This document shows positions 5,128 to 5,148 of a stretch of DNA of 5,148 bases, piece by piece (position 1 is the stretch's first letter; every line of letters starts with the position of its first letter). The notes beneath the pieces are model-generated. The model ran no database searches. It saw only the letters and a program-made list of their open reading frames with translations, and was not told where the DNA came from. Both the position numbers and the translations under genes were made by a program. This DNA is from an uncultured Kordia sp. (GTDB lineage: Bacteria > Bacteroidota > Bacteroidia > Flavobacteriales > Flavobacteriaceae), in assembly GCA_913054565.1 (NCBI GenBank), contig CAJXHW010000154.1, positions 1 through 5,148 on the forward strand, in the 5' to 3' direction.

Positions 5128-5148
5128 ATGGGAATTTTTAAAAAACTA
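5128..5148 (+). CDS. 5' end of a further gene, possibly a LUD-domain (LutC-like) protein (partial)
   Basis: An ATG at 5128-5130 opens a frame reading MGIFKKL up to the window edge. Seven residues cannot identify a protein. In flavobacterial genomes I recall a LUD-domain (LutC/YkgG-like) gene following ftsH, with a start of the kind M-x-(L/F)-F-x-(K/R)-L-F, and this would fit. The position is supported by the terminator and -7 box upstream. The product name is context-based inference only. Confidence 0.35.

Overview
The window looks like chromosomal housekeeping DNA from a member of the Bacteroidota, most likely the family Flavobacteriaceae. The DNA is strongly A+T rich and no gene start has a Shine-Dalgarno sequence. 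Several starts instead follow the TAnnTTTG -7 box typical of this phylum, and the gene set and order (NUDIX, pyrE, SRPBCC, birA, rsfS, ftsH, and probably a LUD-domain gene) match what I recall from flavobacterial genomes. The assignment rests on recall and motif reading; no search was run.

Layout from left to right. Bases 1-144 hold the 3' end of a + strand gene, probably an M14-type zinc carboxypeptidase. Converging on it, with a 4-base overlap, is a - strand NUDIX hydrolase (141-743). A 94-base divergent spacer (744-837) separates it from pyrE (838-1485), which is followed 21 bases later by a small SRPBCC/CoxG-like gene (1507-1893). That pair converges, again with a 4-base TTAA overlap, on a - strand biotin-protein ligase gene (birA). 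birA seems to have no ATG, GTG or TTG start that preserves its N-terminal motif and probably begins at an ATC codon at 2621. A second divergent spacer leads to rsfS (2702-3073) and ftsH (3088-5028), probably one operon. It ends in a strong A+T-rich terminator hairpin (5039-5078), whose T-run abuts the -7 box of the next gene. Only the first 7 codons of that gene are visible (5128-5148).

Functionally the genes are basic cell maintenance: pyrimidine synthesis (PyrE), biotin loading of carboxylases (BirA), ribosome silencing when nutrients are low (RsfS), membrane protein quality control (FtsH), and nucleotide-derivative clean-up (NUDIX). I see no phage, insertion sequence, CRISPR, toxin-antitoxin or defence genes and no sign of recent transfer. 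There is no undescribed multi-gene system that I can support.

The points worth a second look concern expression. birA may use a non-AUG start on a nearly leaderless mRNA. pyrE and birA share exactly the same -7-box-to-start spacing. A terminator-like perfect hairpin for the pyrE-SRPBCC transcript lies inside the birA coding sequence. Both convergent gene pairs share a TTAA stop/stop overlap.
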